From: Acridotheres tristis | Lineage: Eukaryota; Chordata; Aves; Passeriformes; Sturnidae | Length of the DNA stretch: 64,000 nucleotides | Direction of reading: 5' to 3' | Assembly (NCBI GenBank): GCA_037013685.1 | Contig: CM072899.1 | Location: 6,552,479 to 6,616,478 of the forward strand | Shown: piece by piece, positions 1 through 14,210 of the stretch | How positions within the stretch are numbered: position 1 is the stretch's first letter | Layout: the number at the start of each line of letters is the position of its first letter | Notes under the pieces: model-generated | The model's database searches: none | Told to the model about the DNA's origin: nothing | What the model saw: only the letters and a program-made list of their open reading frames with translations | Position numbers and translations under genes: made by a program

Positions 1-3000
1 TTGGCAATTGAACTGTTCCTTTTTCCTTTCTGAATTATTGGTTGTTAATCTCCTTCCTGCAGAGGCCCCTGGACTTTGGCTTAGCTGGCAAAGGGTGGGT
101 TTGTGCATCAGTTCCTTTACCAGGCAGAACCTGGAGCCTCTTTGCTGTTGCTGTCATGAAGTCCTGCACGAAGTTGATACCAGCACTGCTAACCAAAGTC
201 TGATCTCTCCTTCCACAAGGAGTAGCTGAGCTTTGAGTCCATTTGCTAGCTTTGGCAAGCTTAGATTCCTTTAATCTTCCAATAAGTACTTCTTCCCACT
301 CCAAACACAGGATCCTTTACTGGAAGGATGTTTTAAATCACTCCAAAAACAGAGGGGAAGGAAGACACTCATCCAACTGCTCAGCATGTATCTGAAATAC
401 TTCTTTTGCATAACCAATATCAAGGATGTTTTCACTAATTACATTCCATGTTTTTAGGAAATGGACATGGATTTAATAGCTTCCTTAATACTACTTTGTT
501 TTACTCCTCTCACTGGTGCATGTGTTCCTCCACTCTATGCGTGGTGTGGCAGCTCAGAGCTCACTGTAACTGTGTGGACACCTGTAGAAACTTGGCCTTG
601 GATGTATTTGGAACTTCTTGGCAGCTTTTCTCCAGTTTATCTGGGATTGAAACAGCAGTAATTGACTTTCAGGAAAGGAGTAGTAATTTCCCTTTCCAAC
701 CCTCGTGCCAGATTCTGACAGGACGCAAATGCCTGTGCTGGAAGGAGAGCAAGACTCAAACTTGTCTGTCATCTAGAGCTGCATCGTGAGAGAGACATGT
801 GGGACAGGACATTTCTGTGTGCCTGGTTCCTGGTGGAGGTCTAGCTAAAATTTTGCCCTTTTCTCTGCCTAGGTCATGCTAGTCCAGGCTCCATTTGCTC
901 CAAAAGTGGAACACAAGGGCTGAAGCTCTGGCAGCAGAGCTTGCACCCCAGGACCAAAGGCAGCATCAGCTCTTTGTGCTGGCCAAAGCCTGACTCCAGA
1001 GCAGAGATGGGCTTGCACCACTTCGTGCCAGCAGGAGAGGATTAGGCTGCTCAGCTGTAAAACACTCTCCAGTGTCTGCTCTAGCTGCAGGTGGTGGTGA
1101 GAAGCAGCTCCCTGGCTGTGCATTAAACCCAGCATCCCTCTTTGTGCTATTAAGTGTATTCTTCTGGGCTGAGTAAATTACCACTGGACATCTGTAAAAC
1201 ACATTTATGAGTCTAGATGGTTTCTGTAGACAAAGATGGGTTAGCTCTAGCTACCCTCCCACTTTAGCCCCAGGGTAGGTTTCTGCTGTGGATGTCTCCA
1301 GTGAGGAACAGCATTCAATTGCTAACAAAAGGCAAGAGAAGCATTTTTTGGTCTGTGTTATCCATTAGTGTCTGGGAGCTTGTGCCAAACCAATTCTTAT
1401 TGTTACATTTGATTTGTGTGTAGATATCAATGGATATACCTGTAAGAGCAGTGGAATTCTGTATATAGGAGCCCATCTCCAATGGCTCACGTTTTTATGG
1501 CTTTCCATGCACTGCACTGGGTATTGCACATTATTAATACATGTGCTCTCTGATTGCTAAAACCCAGGGGGATATATTTGCTTTTCCTCATTCCTTTGAC
1601 TTGCAAAAGTACATTCATATGTTCCAATTTTTGCTTGGTTACTGTCTTTATTGACTTCATTGGACTAATCACAACATTGCATTAGACATACACATTTTTT
1701 GGAAGGATCAGAATCTTATTCTTTTAGAAAGAACAAGTAAGCTGTTGACTTTAAGACAGATACAGTTCTGTTGTTCTCTGTCCCTATGGTGCCTAGCTCT
1801 GGATTCCTCAGCCACAAATTCTGTACCTGTGTACTGTAAATATTTAAAGAACATCTAGAAAAGAGCTAAATGCCAAGGCAATGGAGCAGCCAGGGACACA
1901 CTCTATCCCTCTGCACACAGATATGGACTAAGAGCTCTTTCAGACAGGTGACATTGCTCACTGCACAGAAGTTGTGCATCACTCATACCTAAATTAATAC
2001 ACTGCAAAATCTGATAACCATTAATAAATTTCACAAATTCTTCAAGGTGCAAGCAATTTTTCTAATTTTTCAAAGTAATTCAAAGAAAATTAAGCACCAA
2101 AACCTTTTCTATTGGCAACAGCCTCTTAACTCTGGGAATCAAAATTACCTTCTAGCAACAACTAATACTTGGCAAGCAAATATCTACTGAGCCCATTTGC
2201 TGGAACTTTTCATGCCTTGCTCTCAGTCTGTATGGGAAGTATATTGCTAGCATAGCACTCATCTAATTTAAAGCTGGGAGTGAAGCCATTGTGTACAGCA
2301 GAAGGTATGAGTGGGGAAATCCAAAGATATTATTTTCCAGGCCATATTTGTTTTTAAATCCAAAACATGTTGCAGTGTAGTGATTCCAAAGGGGGACAGG
2401 AAAAGGGAAATTTCTCCAGAAGTATTTTTATGAACCGTGAAGGTAAATCACCTTTTTAAGAGCTGAGTTAGCAGTAGTCAAAGAAGCCACAATTCTCGAG
2501 CAGGGAAGGAACTTGGTGTAACCCCAGTTCTCTGTGTGCTGCACCCACAGAGTGCCTGTTTAAAAGCCCAGTTCCTCCAAAACCCACGGGAATCCTGGTA
2601 AAAGGGAGCTCTAAAGCTATCTGAAGTTTCTAACTGCTATTAAAAGCAAGCCTGCAGTTTAAAGTTGGGAGTGCCTGAATCTTTTCTGATTAGAGGAAGA
2701 GCAGCAGATAACAAGATAGAGATATCTACCAGAGCTGGCTTAGAATATTTGCAGAGCACAGAGAAAAAAAATGGGGAAGGGTGCTGCTGTGAAAAACCCT
2801 AATTTCATCTGCCCCCTAACGTTTCTACTGAGTGATGCCCCTGCTTTAGATGTGCAATTTAGCCACCAAAGGGCCAAGCAGAAGCTGTGCTCACCTCTGT
2901 GCATCCAGCTGGGATTGAATTTGGTGCCTGTAGGAGCCAAATGAAAGCAGCCCTCTGAGAGCAACTTCCAGAGACATCTTAGGCTGCAAGTGTTGTTTGC

Positions 3001-6000
3001 TCCTAATGCCCCAGAGCTCCAGGAAAGGGCTGAGCCTTTGGGAGGGGATGCATGAGGGTCTGAGCCTCTCCCAGTCCTCACACCCACCCCAGTCTGTGTT
3101 CTTGCTCTGGGACAGCCTTTGAATGGACGGACACTTTATCTTTTTTTTACAGCTGAGCACAGGGGCCCCTCTCCTGGAAGGGATCTCCTGGGGAGGTGTT
3201 GCATCTGCCATCCAATCCCTTCCTGCTGGCTAAACTCAGTCAGAAGGCACCGTGGGATTAACCCTTGGAGGTCTGATCCTTGGTCAGGGATGGCTTTGCA
3301 GATTTTAGGCATAAGCAAGCACAAGATCACATCTTTGATTTTGGTCTCTGGTGTCCACAGCTGAAAATGGGATTTTAAGTGCCAAAAAACAAATAAATCA
3401 GGGCAAAAATAGAGAACAGAAATGTGTAACTCATCTAAGGTACTAGACAGTGACAGACTATATAAAATGTTATTGTTCAACAAACACTGTCTCTAATAAA
3501 CTCCATTTACTAGTGTTAGCAGCTTGGCAACTTGGAAACCCCAAACTCCAGTTAAGTAAGGAAACAAAAAGCAGAGCCATACGATGATACCCATAAACTA
3601 CGCAGCTGGTTTCTGTTTTAAAAGATATTCTACTTTCCATATTAAATAAAGCTGCTTAGAGTGCAAAAAAAAATCCCATATGGCCTTCTGGAAAATGAGA
3701 ACCAAGTTCCAAACTAAAAAATCCCTGGCTATGTACCACCATTAAAAATAAAAGTGTGCTTTCTCTCTAACTAGCTACTGTAGCACCAGAGATGAACCCA
3801 CCTGGGTAGAGTGAGGAGTAGGAGAAACTGCTGCTTCTGATCCCAGGAGACATGTGGACCTCAGGAGACACTGCAGTGGAGCAGTGACACCGTGGTGCTC
3901 AGTATCACGATGGTATTAATGTAAGGCCAGGTCCTGCATCCCTACCTGGCACAGGATTCAGTAGGAACTGAAAGATCTCTGGGGTTTGCATGGAAAATCC
4001 AAGTTCTTTATAAGAATCTGATCTCTGCCATGCTTATCAGTGCAGTTTGACCTCATATAACCATTTCTGGTTATACCCTAAGGTTTCTAACTAAAGATGA
4101 TTTACCAAGCCATAAAAATAATGCTTTACTTTACAAATCTTGTATACATCTATGAAAGATATATGAAGTATTGCTAATTTGTTTGAAAATGTTTAAAACA
4201 TCCCCTAATTAAATCTTCAGTTCAGCTACTGATGGCAGAGAAATAAATGACTGCTAATTTTGCCTTTGGTTTGGCCAGTCTTCTCAAGTATTTCACTTGC
4301 AGTGCTTGTCTGCTTTTTGAGAATTCTGCTACATGAAAAATCCTGGAAAGCACCCAGTTCTCTGTCTTGGAATCAACAGGCTAGACAGCCTCTGACAAAA
4401 TAAAACTGTGGCATTGGCCTATCACCACTGCCATGAGTTAGTTCTGCCTATGCATAGTGGTTATATTATGTACTTGTGGCCAGGTAAAAGTAATTTAAGT
4501 CCTATTTGCATGGGGGGGTTTTGTTGTTTTTTTTTTTAATATATAAGTGTATTTATAACTCTGCCGTGGGCTGGTAAAGTTCTCTTTCTGCTGTGCTGGA
4601 TTCTGTACAGACACAAGTCATGGACCCAGGGACACTTACAGGGATGGTGTTCCAGTGTCATTGACTTCTCAGATAGAATGGAGAGGTCATGTGGAAATAT
4701 TTGTCTAAATCCACAGATGTCTCATTCATCTGTGGAGGCTAGAAGAATCACCTGGAAAATTCTCATCCAAGTTTAGTTTGGATTTTGAACATTTCTAATC
4801 ATCCTATGCTGCTTTCATCTGAAATTTCAGGTTTGAAGTCACCTTTCCTGACAGTACCAGGGTTCACAAAGGAAATGTGATGTGGTACACCCCAGTCATT
4901 GCTTTTCTGGTGGGGAATTTGTCTATAAACAGCTGTTCCTTTGAAATCTGTCAGCAATTTAAAAAGCATCCAAATGATGTTTTACTGAGGGTTTTATAAA
5001 AGAATTTTGAACATAGAGCACAATTTTCTTCTATCATACAATTTCATAAATAGCCTTTGAAGAATAACAAAACAATTTAAGCTGCAGCACTTAAATTTGG
5101 GAAGGAGTTTTGGCAACTGAATAACTTTAGGAAACAAATCTTTCCATAGGCATGCATGTAAGTAATAACACATTCATACAGATGTGGAATAATATGGGAG
5201 AGATTATAAAAACAAAGTTGAGAGGAAGTTGTTGATGTTGCTCATCAGAATTGGAGACTTTGGATGAACTGATGCTCCTTCCATGCAACTCTGCCCTTTG
5301 CTTCAGACAGCACAGCTCTCCAAGGTGTTTGCACAATTATGGCATCATTCAGACCGTGCTCCCAAAACGTGAGGGGTGAACAAAGCTGTAGGGAAGGTGG
5401 TGAGGAGACTGTGGCTGCAGGATGCAGCCCATGGGTGGCCCAGAGGGTGGCTGAAGCAAATCTGTGGATGGTTTCCTGGGTGAAGGGCTGGTTTGGGTTA
5501 ACAGACCTGACACTCCCCCCCTCCCAGTACCTGGGCTATGGTGGGAAACAAAGAGCAGCATCAGGGGGGCTGGAAAGAGGAAAAAGCAGGAGGGAAAGAG
5601 AAGCAGCCTGCAGAGATTCAGCCTCCCAGGACAATTACACAAACTTTGTAGTAAGAGGCAAGTCTGGGTTCAGAAATGGCAACAGGGTTGGGGGAGATAA
5701 AGATGAAACATCATTTTTTTTCTATCTCATCGTGAGGAGATAAGAAAAAGGTGAGCAAGCTGCTATTTTCAGAAGGAGAGCTCCATTCTCTGGATCTGAC
5801 TCCCAGGGGTCACATGAGCACATCAATCTCAAAGAGGAGGTGAATGATGTTTTCAGCTTCAGTAAAGATGAAATGAGGAGGGATTTACTGGAGTGTGCAG
5901 GACTAGAGCTGCAAGTCTGGAGACAGAAAATCTTGCTAATTACAGATCAGATTATTTATGAAGTGTGGGACTGCGTCTTGCAGGAGCCAGTGGTGAGACA

Positions 6001-8930
6001 CGCAGCTCTAATCCTAGAGAAATGCTCCTGAGAGCCAGCAGCCTGGGAGATAAGCAGAGAGAGATCCCAAGAAAGGAAGAACATGAGTTAAACAGAGGAA
6101 CCAAAAGGCAAACAGAAGCTGTCTGGGGTCATGAGCATCCTGGGTCTCAGGATGTGCTGGTCCATTTCTGAGCTATGAGGCAAAGGTTGACAGAGGAGCT
6201 CTGCCTCATTCAAAGCTTCAGTGACTGCAAGAATTAAAAGAAGAAAAAGAAAAAAGTGAAAAGGAAACTTGCAGTGTGAAGTTTTCAGATCCAGACTCAA
6301 TAAATCCATGAGACAGGAGAGGACTGCCAACCACTTGGCTCCATTCGTGTGTATGTTATTGACCTCTTCCCTGCCAGCTGGACTGTCACTCGATAAGAAG
6401 AAAAAATTAGGCTGGAGAAATATAATAAAACCATTCTGAGCACAGTGAGGAAATGCAGGGTAGTGATAAGAAACCTCCAGAGCAGGGATGCTACCTTCTG
6501 GATGCACAAGAGCTGCTGGCACAGAGCAGTGTCATCTCCAGCAGTGCAGGAGGAGGCATGGATGAGGCTGCAGGACAACACTTGATACCCCCAGCTTAAA
6601 GCACAGGAAAATACCCCTGTGCAGCTTACTTGGGGCACAAGGCTCTGTCAGGCCTTATTCTGCAGAGATGGAAGGATTCAGAGAGAATTCTGTTTAGTCT
6701 TGATGGAGCCCTTAAATAACGAACTGGCAAACTTTCACAGCAGACTCATTAATGCACCCATAAAAGCCAACATAGCAGCCATATAAAGGACAGAAAATGC
6801 TCAAGGAAAAGTAAAGAGCAGCTTATCTAAGTGGAGGAACCACTTAGCTAAAGCTTTTCACCACTATCAGTGCTTCAGGACAGGCCAGTTCTTCTCCCCC
6901 AAGCAAAGCATTCTGCAGCTGGGGGACCAAGAGCTGCCTGGCACTCTCAGCCAGGCAGGAGCAACATCACCAGCCACTTCAGGACAGCTGACTTTCTGAA
7001 AGGTGAGCAGGGAAGAGCTGTGCCCAAAAGCCTGAAGACAAATTTTCCGCAGATTGAGAGACACTCCTCAGCTTCCTGCTTTAGTTTTTGGGATGGAACC
7101 AGCTTCAGGTGAAGAGAGGTTGAAAGATAATAACATTGCTTAGAGCATTAAAACTATAACAAATCAAAATGGATTAAAGCAGGGAGCTTCTGGATGTAGC
7201 ATAGACTACTTCAGTGCCAATTCAAAGATTAATCCTGCTCTGATTCAGCCCTGCACTTGCCCTGTCCCTGTGTCTCTTGGCTTCCCTCTGACATCCAGGT
7301 CTCTCCTGCAAGTCCATTGAAGGTCCTGGCACATCCCACATATTCTCCCCGAGCAAGTGGCATCAACAGCCACTCAAGAAGCCCCTCTGAGGATTATGAA
7401 ATGTTTCTCTTCAGGCATCTCTGCTCCTGCCTCCTCAAGAATGACACATGACATTTACACTTTGGACAAGCTCCTTTTTCTCTCATGCTGTCTCCAAATG
7501 TAACTGAAGAAAAAAAAATCCTTCTTCTGCCCTCCAACACAGAAGGAACAATTTTTATCCACAGTGTGGAGATACAATACATGTCAGATATTAGCCAGTC
7601 CAAAAGCTGATGTCTTTATGGTGGAGAGCTACAAAAACATGCAAAAGTTGCAGCTCCTTTTCAAAGGAAGTAATGTTAGATATATGACTTATGTTTTTAA
7701 AGAAAACTGTATGTATGTTCCCTGGCAAAGGGAGAACCTGATCAGAAAGGAAATGGGAAGTGACTCCTAGGGTTCACACAGGACCATACCCAAAACTGCA
7801 TATGCAATTGCAATATGCAGCAGAGACTTCACCATTTTCCTGAACTCACTTTTAATCAGAATGTACATGTTGTCTTTGAATCTCCCAAGCTCCTCAGTTT
7901 CTCTCAGCTCAGGGAAAGGGTGATATATTTGAGACACTGTTTATTCAGAGAAGCCCTAGAGATTGTGAGCCTTGGAAACAACACAGAAGGAAAAGGACCA
8001 GACCTTTGGAGACAGCCAAGTGTGGCATAACCCCATGGAACAGCACTGCCAGGCACCAGAGAGTCTGACAGGGAAGAAAAGATTTGGCAAGGGGGAAAAG
8101 TAGGCAAGTAATGAATATACAGGTCTGGTAGGAAGGAAGGGAGAAGATTGAACTGAGAGGCTTCAGTGTGTAGTGGGTAACAGGAGAGCTTTGGGGAGAG
8201 CTCAGCACATATTGGAAGCATTGTCACAGGCTGAGTGACCCTATAAGGCAGCTGGCATCTTTGGTAGGATCCAATGGTAATGTTGTTGGAAAGGAAAGGA
8301 GCAGTGGCCAAGTTTCAGAGGCGTGGGCTCAGAGAGTGCCTGCACCTGCAGCCTGCTATATTACACACTGCAGGCACATCAGCAGATTTAATGCAGGCCT
8401 TAGGTGTATTCTTGGCTCGTTCAGTTCCAGGGAAATGCTCAGCACTTCTTTAAAGACATTGCAATGTGTTGTAAATACACAGCCTTGCTTTCATCATGCC
8501 TTCAACCACATCTTTTTCATAAAGAGTTTATTTCATTACTGGACTGACATCTAACACAATCGTTGTGACAGAAGGGGTGCAGGTTGTAAATGACTGTACT
8601 GACCATAATGACCTTGCTCCATTACCCCTCATTTGCACAGCCCTTCCTGTCACAGCTGTGATATTACCAGGCTGGGACTTCACAATCTCAATTTTCACTC
8701 TGAGCATGCCAAGATGGTTTTTCAATACTGTGCTTTAATCAGGTTATGTCCTTCAGCATGAGTGAAACCATGGCTTTAAAACCCTAGCCCAGTATACTTC
8801 AGGATTCAAGGACCACCTTATCACTATTCTTCTAAAATAAGTTCATTCTGAACTGGGACAAATGTTGGAGATCTCACTTCTGGAAAGCACATCTGAGCAT
8901 CTGAGTTATACCAGAGACTGTTCATTCTTT
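1..8930. other. Intergenic desert, left part; no gene seen
   Basis: I see no gene in this stretch. The open frames are all shorter than about 145 codons, many rely on non-ATG starts, and none resembles a protein family I know. Base composition is AT-rich with few CpG dinucleotides, as expected of vertebrate intergenic DNA. A run of seven G followed by a T-rich run lies at 4512-4537. The block at about 5340-6650 is more purine-rich than its surroundings but shows no recognisable repeat or exon. Confidence 0.75.
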
Positions 8931-9330
8931 ATATCCTTGCTTACATATTCTGTTTGTTCTTTCCAGCATGCATTCCCTGCTGCATTAATGCTATGATGCT
9001 GGTTAAAGTTGCTTCATAATTTGTCTATTAAATTAAAAGATCATCAAGGCATTAAAGTGTTACTTAGTAGCTGCTGTTTACACAGATTGGCCATTAAAGA
9101 TTCCAAGCTCCATTTAGCTCAGAGCTTACAAAGCAACTCATTAAGCTAAAGATTGCAAGGCCCCCATTCAACAAAACAGCTACCATGTGCTCATATGCCA
9201 TTAAATTCAGTGAGTTTTAGCTCATCATTTTGATTTTTGCCATTCTGTTCATTTCATTGGACATTGCAACTGTTTCTAGTGGTTATCTGAAATGACACCT
9301 TTATATTCTTTAAATATCATCTGAGTGTTG
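8931..9330. other. Candidate conserved noncoding element
   Basis: This AT-rich, nearly CpG-free segment is unique sequence without simple repeats or open frames. It is dense in ATTA/TAAT homeodomain-type cores and in ATTAAA/CATTAAAG words. That texture is typical of deeply conserved enhancers in vertebrate gene deserts, but conservation itself cannot be seen from one sequence. The call is an inference. Confidence 0.25.
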
Positions 9331-11864
9331 AAGGCTATTTTAGAAACAAAAGTCCCTCCAGCTGTACCACAAAAATTTATTTATAGTGTGTTTGTATGTA
9401 CAAGTTTTATACTTGAGAGTGGAATTCAGAGCCTGGTCTATGTGTTGCCATTGGAGAGGAGGCAGCCAAGAGACAATGACTGGGAGACACCTTGACCAAG
9501 GTGACTCAAGTGTTAACTTTCTGCAAGGCTGACAAAATTAAACCCAGTCACAGAACACCTGCATCACTCATTTATTATGTTATTCAATAGAGCTTTTTGT
9601 GTCGGCTTCTTTGTTTCTCTGTCTCCATTGATGCTATTGTAGATTAATTGGCACCACTGCAAATGTTCACAGCTGTCTACAAGATGTTGGTGAGTGCAAT
9701 CATGTCAGTCAAGCATGCTATCACCAAGGAGATGATTTCAGTCTTCAGGAAGACAGTTCTGTAATGTGACCTAATAAAATAAAATCTTTCAGCAAGTGTT
9801 GGGAGAATATCTATCAGTCTTCAGGTTAAACCAGAAAAGCTGGGCTTGTGCTGATGCTTCATCACTTTAACAGTTAGGCACTGAAATTTTAATAAAGTGG
9901 TCAGGAGACAAATCATGTTGGATGATATAAGCAAGATTCCTATTTAACTTGGGATGTACAGAGCATGTCTCCAATCTGGCCAAAAAGGAGATGAGTTTAC
10001 CTGTTTTATCTCTGCATGCACATATATACAGGTGTGATTCCTAAGGATTATAAAATAACATTATGTCTGCAGGTAATGTGATGATTATTCACTGAAACAT
10101 TTCACCATGACACCATGTAGTACCTGAATTCGTTTCCTTGCTTTTGTACCTTGTACAGGCTGAAGCTGTTGTTTACACTCACTCCAGATTCAGACCTTTA
10201 GTATATTTATATTTATATACTGACTCGGTAAAACTACAACTCGAACTGGGTCTGCCCCTACTCATAGAGAAGTGCTGGGGAGGGGCATCAGGGCCAGCAG
10301 ATAATGCCACCCACCTGTAGCCCCTCAGTGCCCTTTGCTGACCAGCTCTAACAAGCAAGACTGAAAGGCAGATAAAGGTTCAGCTATTTTCACTGAGAGA
10401 AGAAATTTAGGGAACTTGCTGATAGGTGTGGTGGATCTTTTTGGTTGGAAGGTGCCCTGTGGCACGCTAGGTGGGGGTGAAAGAGTTGCTCCTATATTCC
10501 CAGGAGAAAGTTCAGCCTAGGCTGCTTCACGTCCTGTTTTGCATGAAGAGAGAAGATTCTGCATGTGAGTGTTCACCCAAGGTAATGAATTTGTGTGTAT
10601 ATTTTAACCTAAAATGTTGGTGGAGTTGGAATACTCAGCCTTATTTTGATTTTCTAAGGAGTCTTTGCAGAAAGTCTTGGGCTATGCTTTCTGAAGAATT
10701 GTGTTTCTGTCTTTTTGCTCTTGGCTTTTTATAACAAAGGCAGTATAATATATCCTGTTTAATGTTCTATTGACTTACTGTACCAGAATGCCTGTTAAGT
10801 GCAGCTAGAATGGAATCATTACACCCTCTATTAAAGTAGTAACCTTCAATTATGTCTACAGAGACTTGTTTTTCTGATGACAGAATAATTTACCTAAGAA
10901 CACTAACCAGATTTATTTTGATTTAGTTGTATTATTAGAAAGAACTTATCTACCCAGAGCAAAAGCATTTGACCACCTATAAGATTTTACTTTTTAAAGT
11001 CCAGCCAAAAATGCCTTTAAAGTATTTGTTCTGTGAGACCCCTGCTTAAAACCATATTAAAGGGTGATTGTTGTAGTATTTCTCTTGAATGATGAGCATT
11101 ATTTGAAATGACAGTGTGTCTGTGTCAAGTGCTGGTACGCTCTCAGCATTTCTAATTTTTTGGGGAAATAAAATAATAGAAAACCTAGGTAGTATGGGTA
11201 TGCTGGGGATGTTTGAGAGGGGGAAAGGAAATTGGCTCATCAAAACCATTTTATATTACAAGTCTGAAGAATGACTCCTTCAAAACAGTGGTTTCCTGAA
11301 GGCCATAAATCTTTCTGCTTTGGCAGCCTGTCTTAATTGTTCCTAACTCTGAGCTGTTCATTCAAAATATGTGCTCTTAATAACATTCAGTTGTGATTTT
11401 TAGCCCTCAAAAGAGAGAAGTGTGCACTTGTGTCAGTAGCCTGTGCCCAGCAGAGATGGCCACAGGTCTTACTTTGGGGGTAGCCACAATTGGCAAACCC
11501 AGGGCTGACTGGCAGCCCACCCGAGCTGTGCTCATGCACTGTGCTACTGGAAGTTGAGTGTGCTCTGCAGATAGACGTTTATGGGACAGTTTCCAGAGGT
11601 GGTCTTCAAAATAAATTAGGTTAACTGGAAGTATGTCCTTCTCGTTAAAACTGTGACTGTTGCAAAAGCCATTGAATCCCAGTAACTTGTGTAGATGTTT
11701 TTGAGCTTTGCACAGGAAAAGCACTGCAGGGAGATGTTTTGATGGTTCCACTAGAGAAGCAGCAGTACTTGTCCTACAAAAGGCCCTCAGGACCAGGACA
11801 GCAGGGCTATGGTTGTCCCCCAACAGGCAGCACAGTTGCCCCAAGAATGTGTGAAGGTATTTCA
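9331..11864. other. Intergenic; no gene seen
   Basis: No coding signal or recognisable mobile element was found. The part at about 9590-9720 has the same unique, repeat-free look as the candidate element to its left and might be part of the same cluster. Confidence 0.7.
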
Positions 11865-11905
11865 GGAATCACACAATTTCTCGGTTGTAAGGAAAAAGTG
11901 ATTAC
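11865..11905 (-). mobile_element. Possible short CR1 LINE 3'-end remnant
   Basis: The words aatcacacaatttct and ggttgtaagg, in this order and spacing, resemble the reverse complement of the CR1 LINE 3' end, where AATCACAGAATTTCT is followed by GGTTGGAAG. Only about 40 bases match, so chance similarity is possible. If real, it is a very old fragment in minus orientation. Confidence 0.4.
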
Positions 11906-14010
11906 CCTGCCTGCTTGGGCTCTCCTCTCCTGCCAAGGCTGTGTGTGGAGGGGCAGCCCTTTCCTTCTGTTCTGAAGTGATTGTTTCGTGCTGTGGGGAG
12001 GAAGCAGCTGAACACCTCACTCACCTGTGGGCAGACAGGTCCCATCCCTTGGGTGATGCTCTTCCCTGTGCTGTTCTTCTGCAGCTCTCTGCTCTGCCCA
12101 GGCAGAAGGCCTGAACAGCCACTTGGATCATGTCAGCTTCCCCTTGCTCATGCACTTCCATCCTTTTTAAGCTCTTTTGAGAGAGTGCAATCTACTGCTC
12201 CATTTTTCAATGTGTGAGAAGTGCTGAAATCAAGTATAGGTTCTGTAATGCATAACTCAATTTGGGAGTTTGTCGTGGTGTAACAGTTAAGGCAATGGGC
12301 TTGGCAGGAGTTAAAGGAAAGTTAAAATGAACAGAACCAAATAAAGATACTTGACTACTCCAGCTTTAGGCTGTAAACTACATATACTACATAAACTACA
12401 AATATGTATGAGGGGAGAGAAGAATGTTCCTCAGCAGAGCTGGTGAATAATTATCAATTAGGAATGCTATTATTTCCACAGTAATGCCAGGGACAGTATT
12501 TCACCAGAGTGGACATAAATGCCCTGGCAGAACAATGGTTTTGTTTCTTGTCTTCTGCAGTAGAAATGAAATTGAACAAATGGCTTAATACACACTGAAC
12601 CACCCTATTTCAACTTCAGACATTTGTACAGCTATCACATGTAATTATTGCTTATAGTATTGACTGTTTTGAAGGTCTTTTAGTGAGAGTTAACAATCCG
12701 CTAGTATTGACCTACTAAAAATCTTTGGTTTAGACTCACAGCTACCATGCAGCAGCTGGTGTGCCATCTGAAATTCTACCTGCTTTCTTCACAGACCCTA
12801 TGGACTAATACAGAAAGGTCTCTAATTCTCAATTACATTGGCACTCCTTCTTGTGGTTTAAAGAGAGGGGTGAGGAAGGCAGGGTATTTGGTGTTCTGTG
12901 CCTGTCTTCTTTTATCATTGAAAGCAGGGGAGTTTGAGTCCCCACCCCTTTGGGACTTCATTAATACTTCTCCCAGGTGAACTTAGCCCTTCACAAAAGG
13001 GTTCTTTGTAGTTTGTCTAACCAGCTCTTTGTTCAGGCAGATATCCAGGGCAGTAGGGAAAAAGTCAATACTCTCTGTTGAATCAGTGACTTTTTCCTGC
13101 TATGTTTCAAAAGAGCATTTCAGAGACAAATTTGTTACAATTGGCCATAGAAATAAATTCACGAGTGTATGTGTGTATATATATAACAACAAGGAAAAAA
13201 TACACTATTTACATTGTAAAATTTTCCTTGAAGAGGAAAACTAGGCATAGTGGGGTCATTGTTTCATTAAAATAAAACAACAAAAAAACCCACCCAAAGC
13301 ACACCAAAAAAGCCTTAAGGGCTTTGCCCAGATGGATATGGGCCTTGCACAACTGAGTGATTGCAATTCTTATTTACAGTAGCTGGGAAGATGAAAATAG
13401 CCAGAAGTTGCCCCCTGACCTGACGCCAGCATTTTTGCTGTGTGCGTGTGGCTGTGGATGAAGGGAGAAATGCAGGACTCTCTTAATCCAGGCTCGTTTT
13501 CCAGAGGATAGACATTAATGGAGCATTTGGGAGCATCTGTACCTGTGAAGTGCTGCTGGCAGAATCCACACTGCTTGTTCTGCAGGATGCCTGGGGCTGC
13601 CCACAGCAGCTCTGTGTGCAGCAGGAGCTTTCCTGCTCCCCAGAACCGCTGTGTGGAGGTTGTGTGTTAAAGCCTCAGGTGGCTCGATTCTGTTCATCTT
13701 TCTTCTTGCTGGTAATTAATGTCCCAAAGAACTTTGTACTGGTAATAACTCCTGGAGAGAGACTGAAAACAGGCAGCTTTAATAGGAGCTTCTCTTAAGG
13801 GTTGCAAGCACAGGTACTCTACCACACAAAGCTGTCTGATGCCATTGTGTCTCCTGTCACCATGAGGTCTAAGCATCTGTGGTTCAATAGAATTATTTTC
13901 CCACTACAGAAGGTAGAGAAGTGCCCCTGCCCTCGTTCTAACTGTGGCATTCAAGTGGGGGAGCTGCGTTCATCCAAATATTTCAATTCCTAATTAAGGA
14001 CAGAAAAATA
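11906..14010. other. Intergenic; A-rich tract, no gene seen
   Basis: No exon-like or gene-like signal was found. An A-rich, C-interrupted tract lies at 13269-13312, and a short TG/TA run at about 13165-13185. Confidence 0.7.
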
Positions 14011-14210
14011 ATGTTTGGGGCTGGAAGGGATCTTCAAGATTATCTAATTTCAACTCCCTTGCAGTGGACAAGGACATCTTCCACTGGACCAGGTCTCTCA
14101 AAATCCTTTGCAGCTTGGCCTTGGGCAATTCCAGGGATGGGATTCACAACTTCTGGGGCAACCTGTATGGTAGGTTGTCATTGTCTACTGGGCAGCCTGT
14201 ATAACAGTGA
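14011..14210 (-). mobile_element. CR1 LINE 3' fragment, antisense
   Basis: The plus strand reads ggctggaagggatcttcaag, then a diverged form of the 'ccactggaccaggt', 'gcttggccttgggcaattcc' and 'agggatgggattcacaactt' blocks, then 'ggggcaacctgt'. These appear in the order known from the reverse complement of the avian CR1 3' untranslated region. The element therefore lies in minus orientation, is 5'-truncated as CR1 copies normally are, and has many substitutions. The terminal octamer repeats of a young CR1 are not visible. The right boundary is approximate; a second, weaker 'gggcagcctgtataacagtg' word may extend it to about 14210. Confidence 0.85.

Noticed and set aside
12270..12300. tgtcgtggtgtaacagtt as a possible LTR start
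   Set aside because: The following sequence does not match the rest of any avian LTR I know, and no second end was found.
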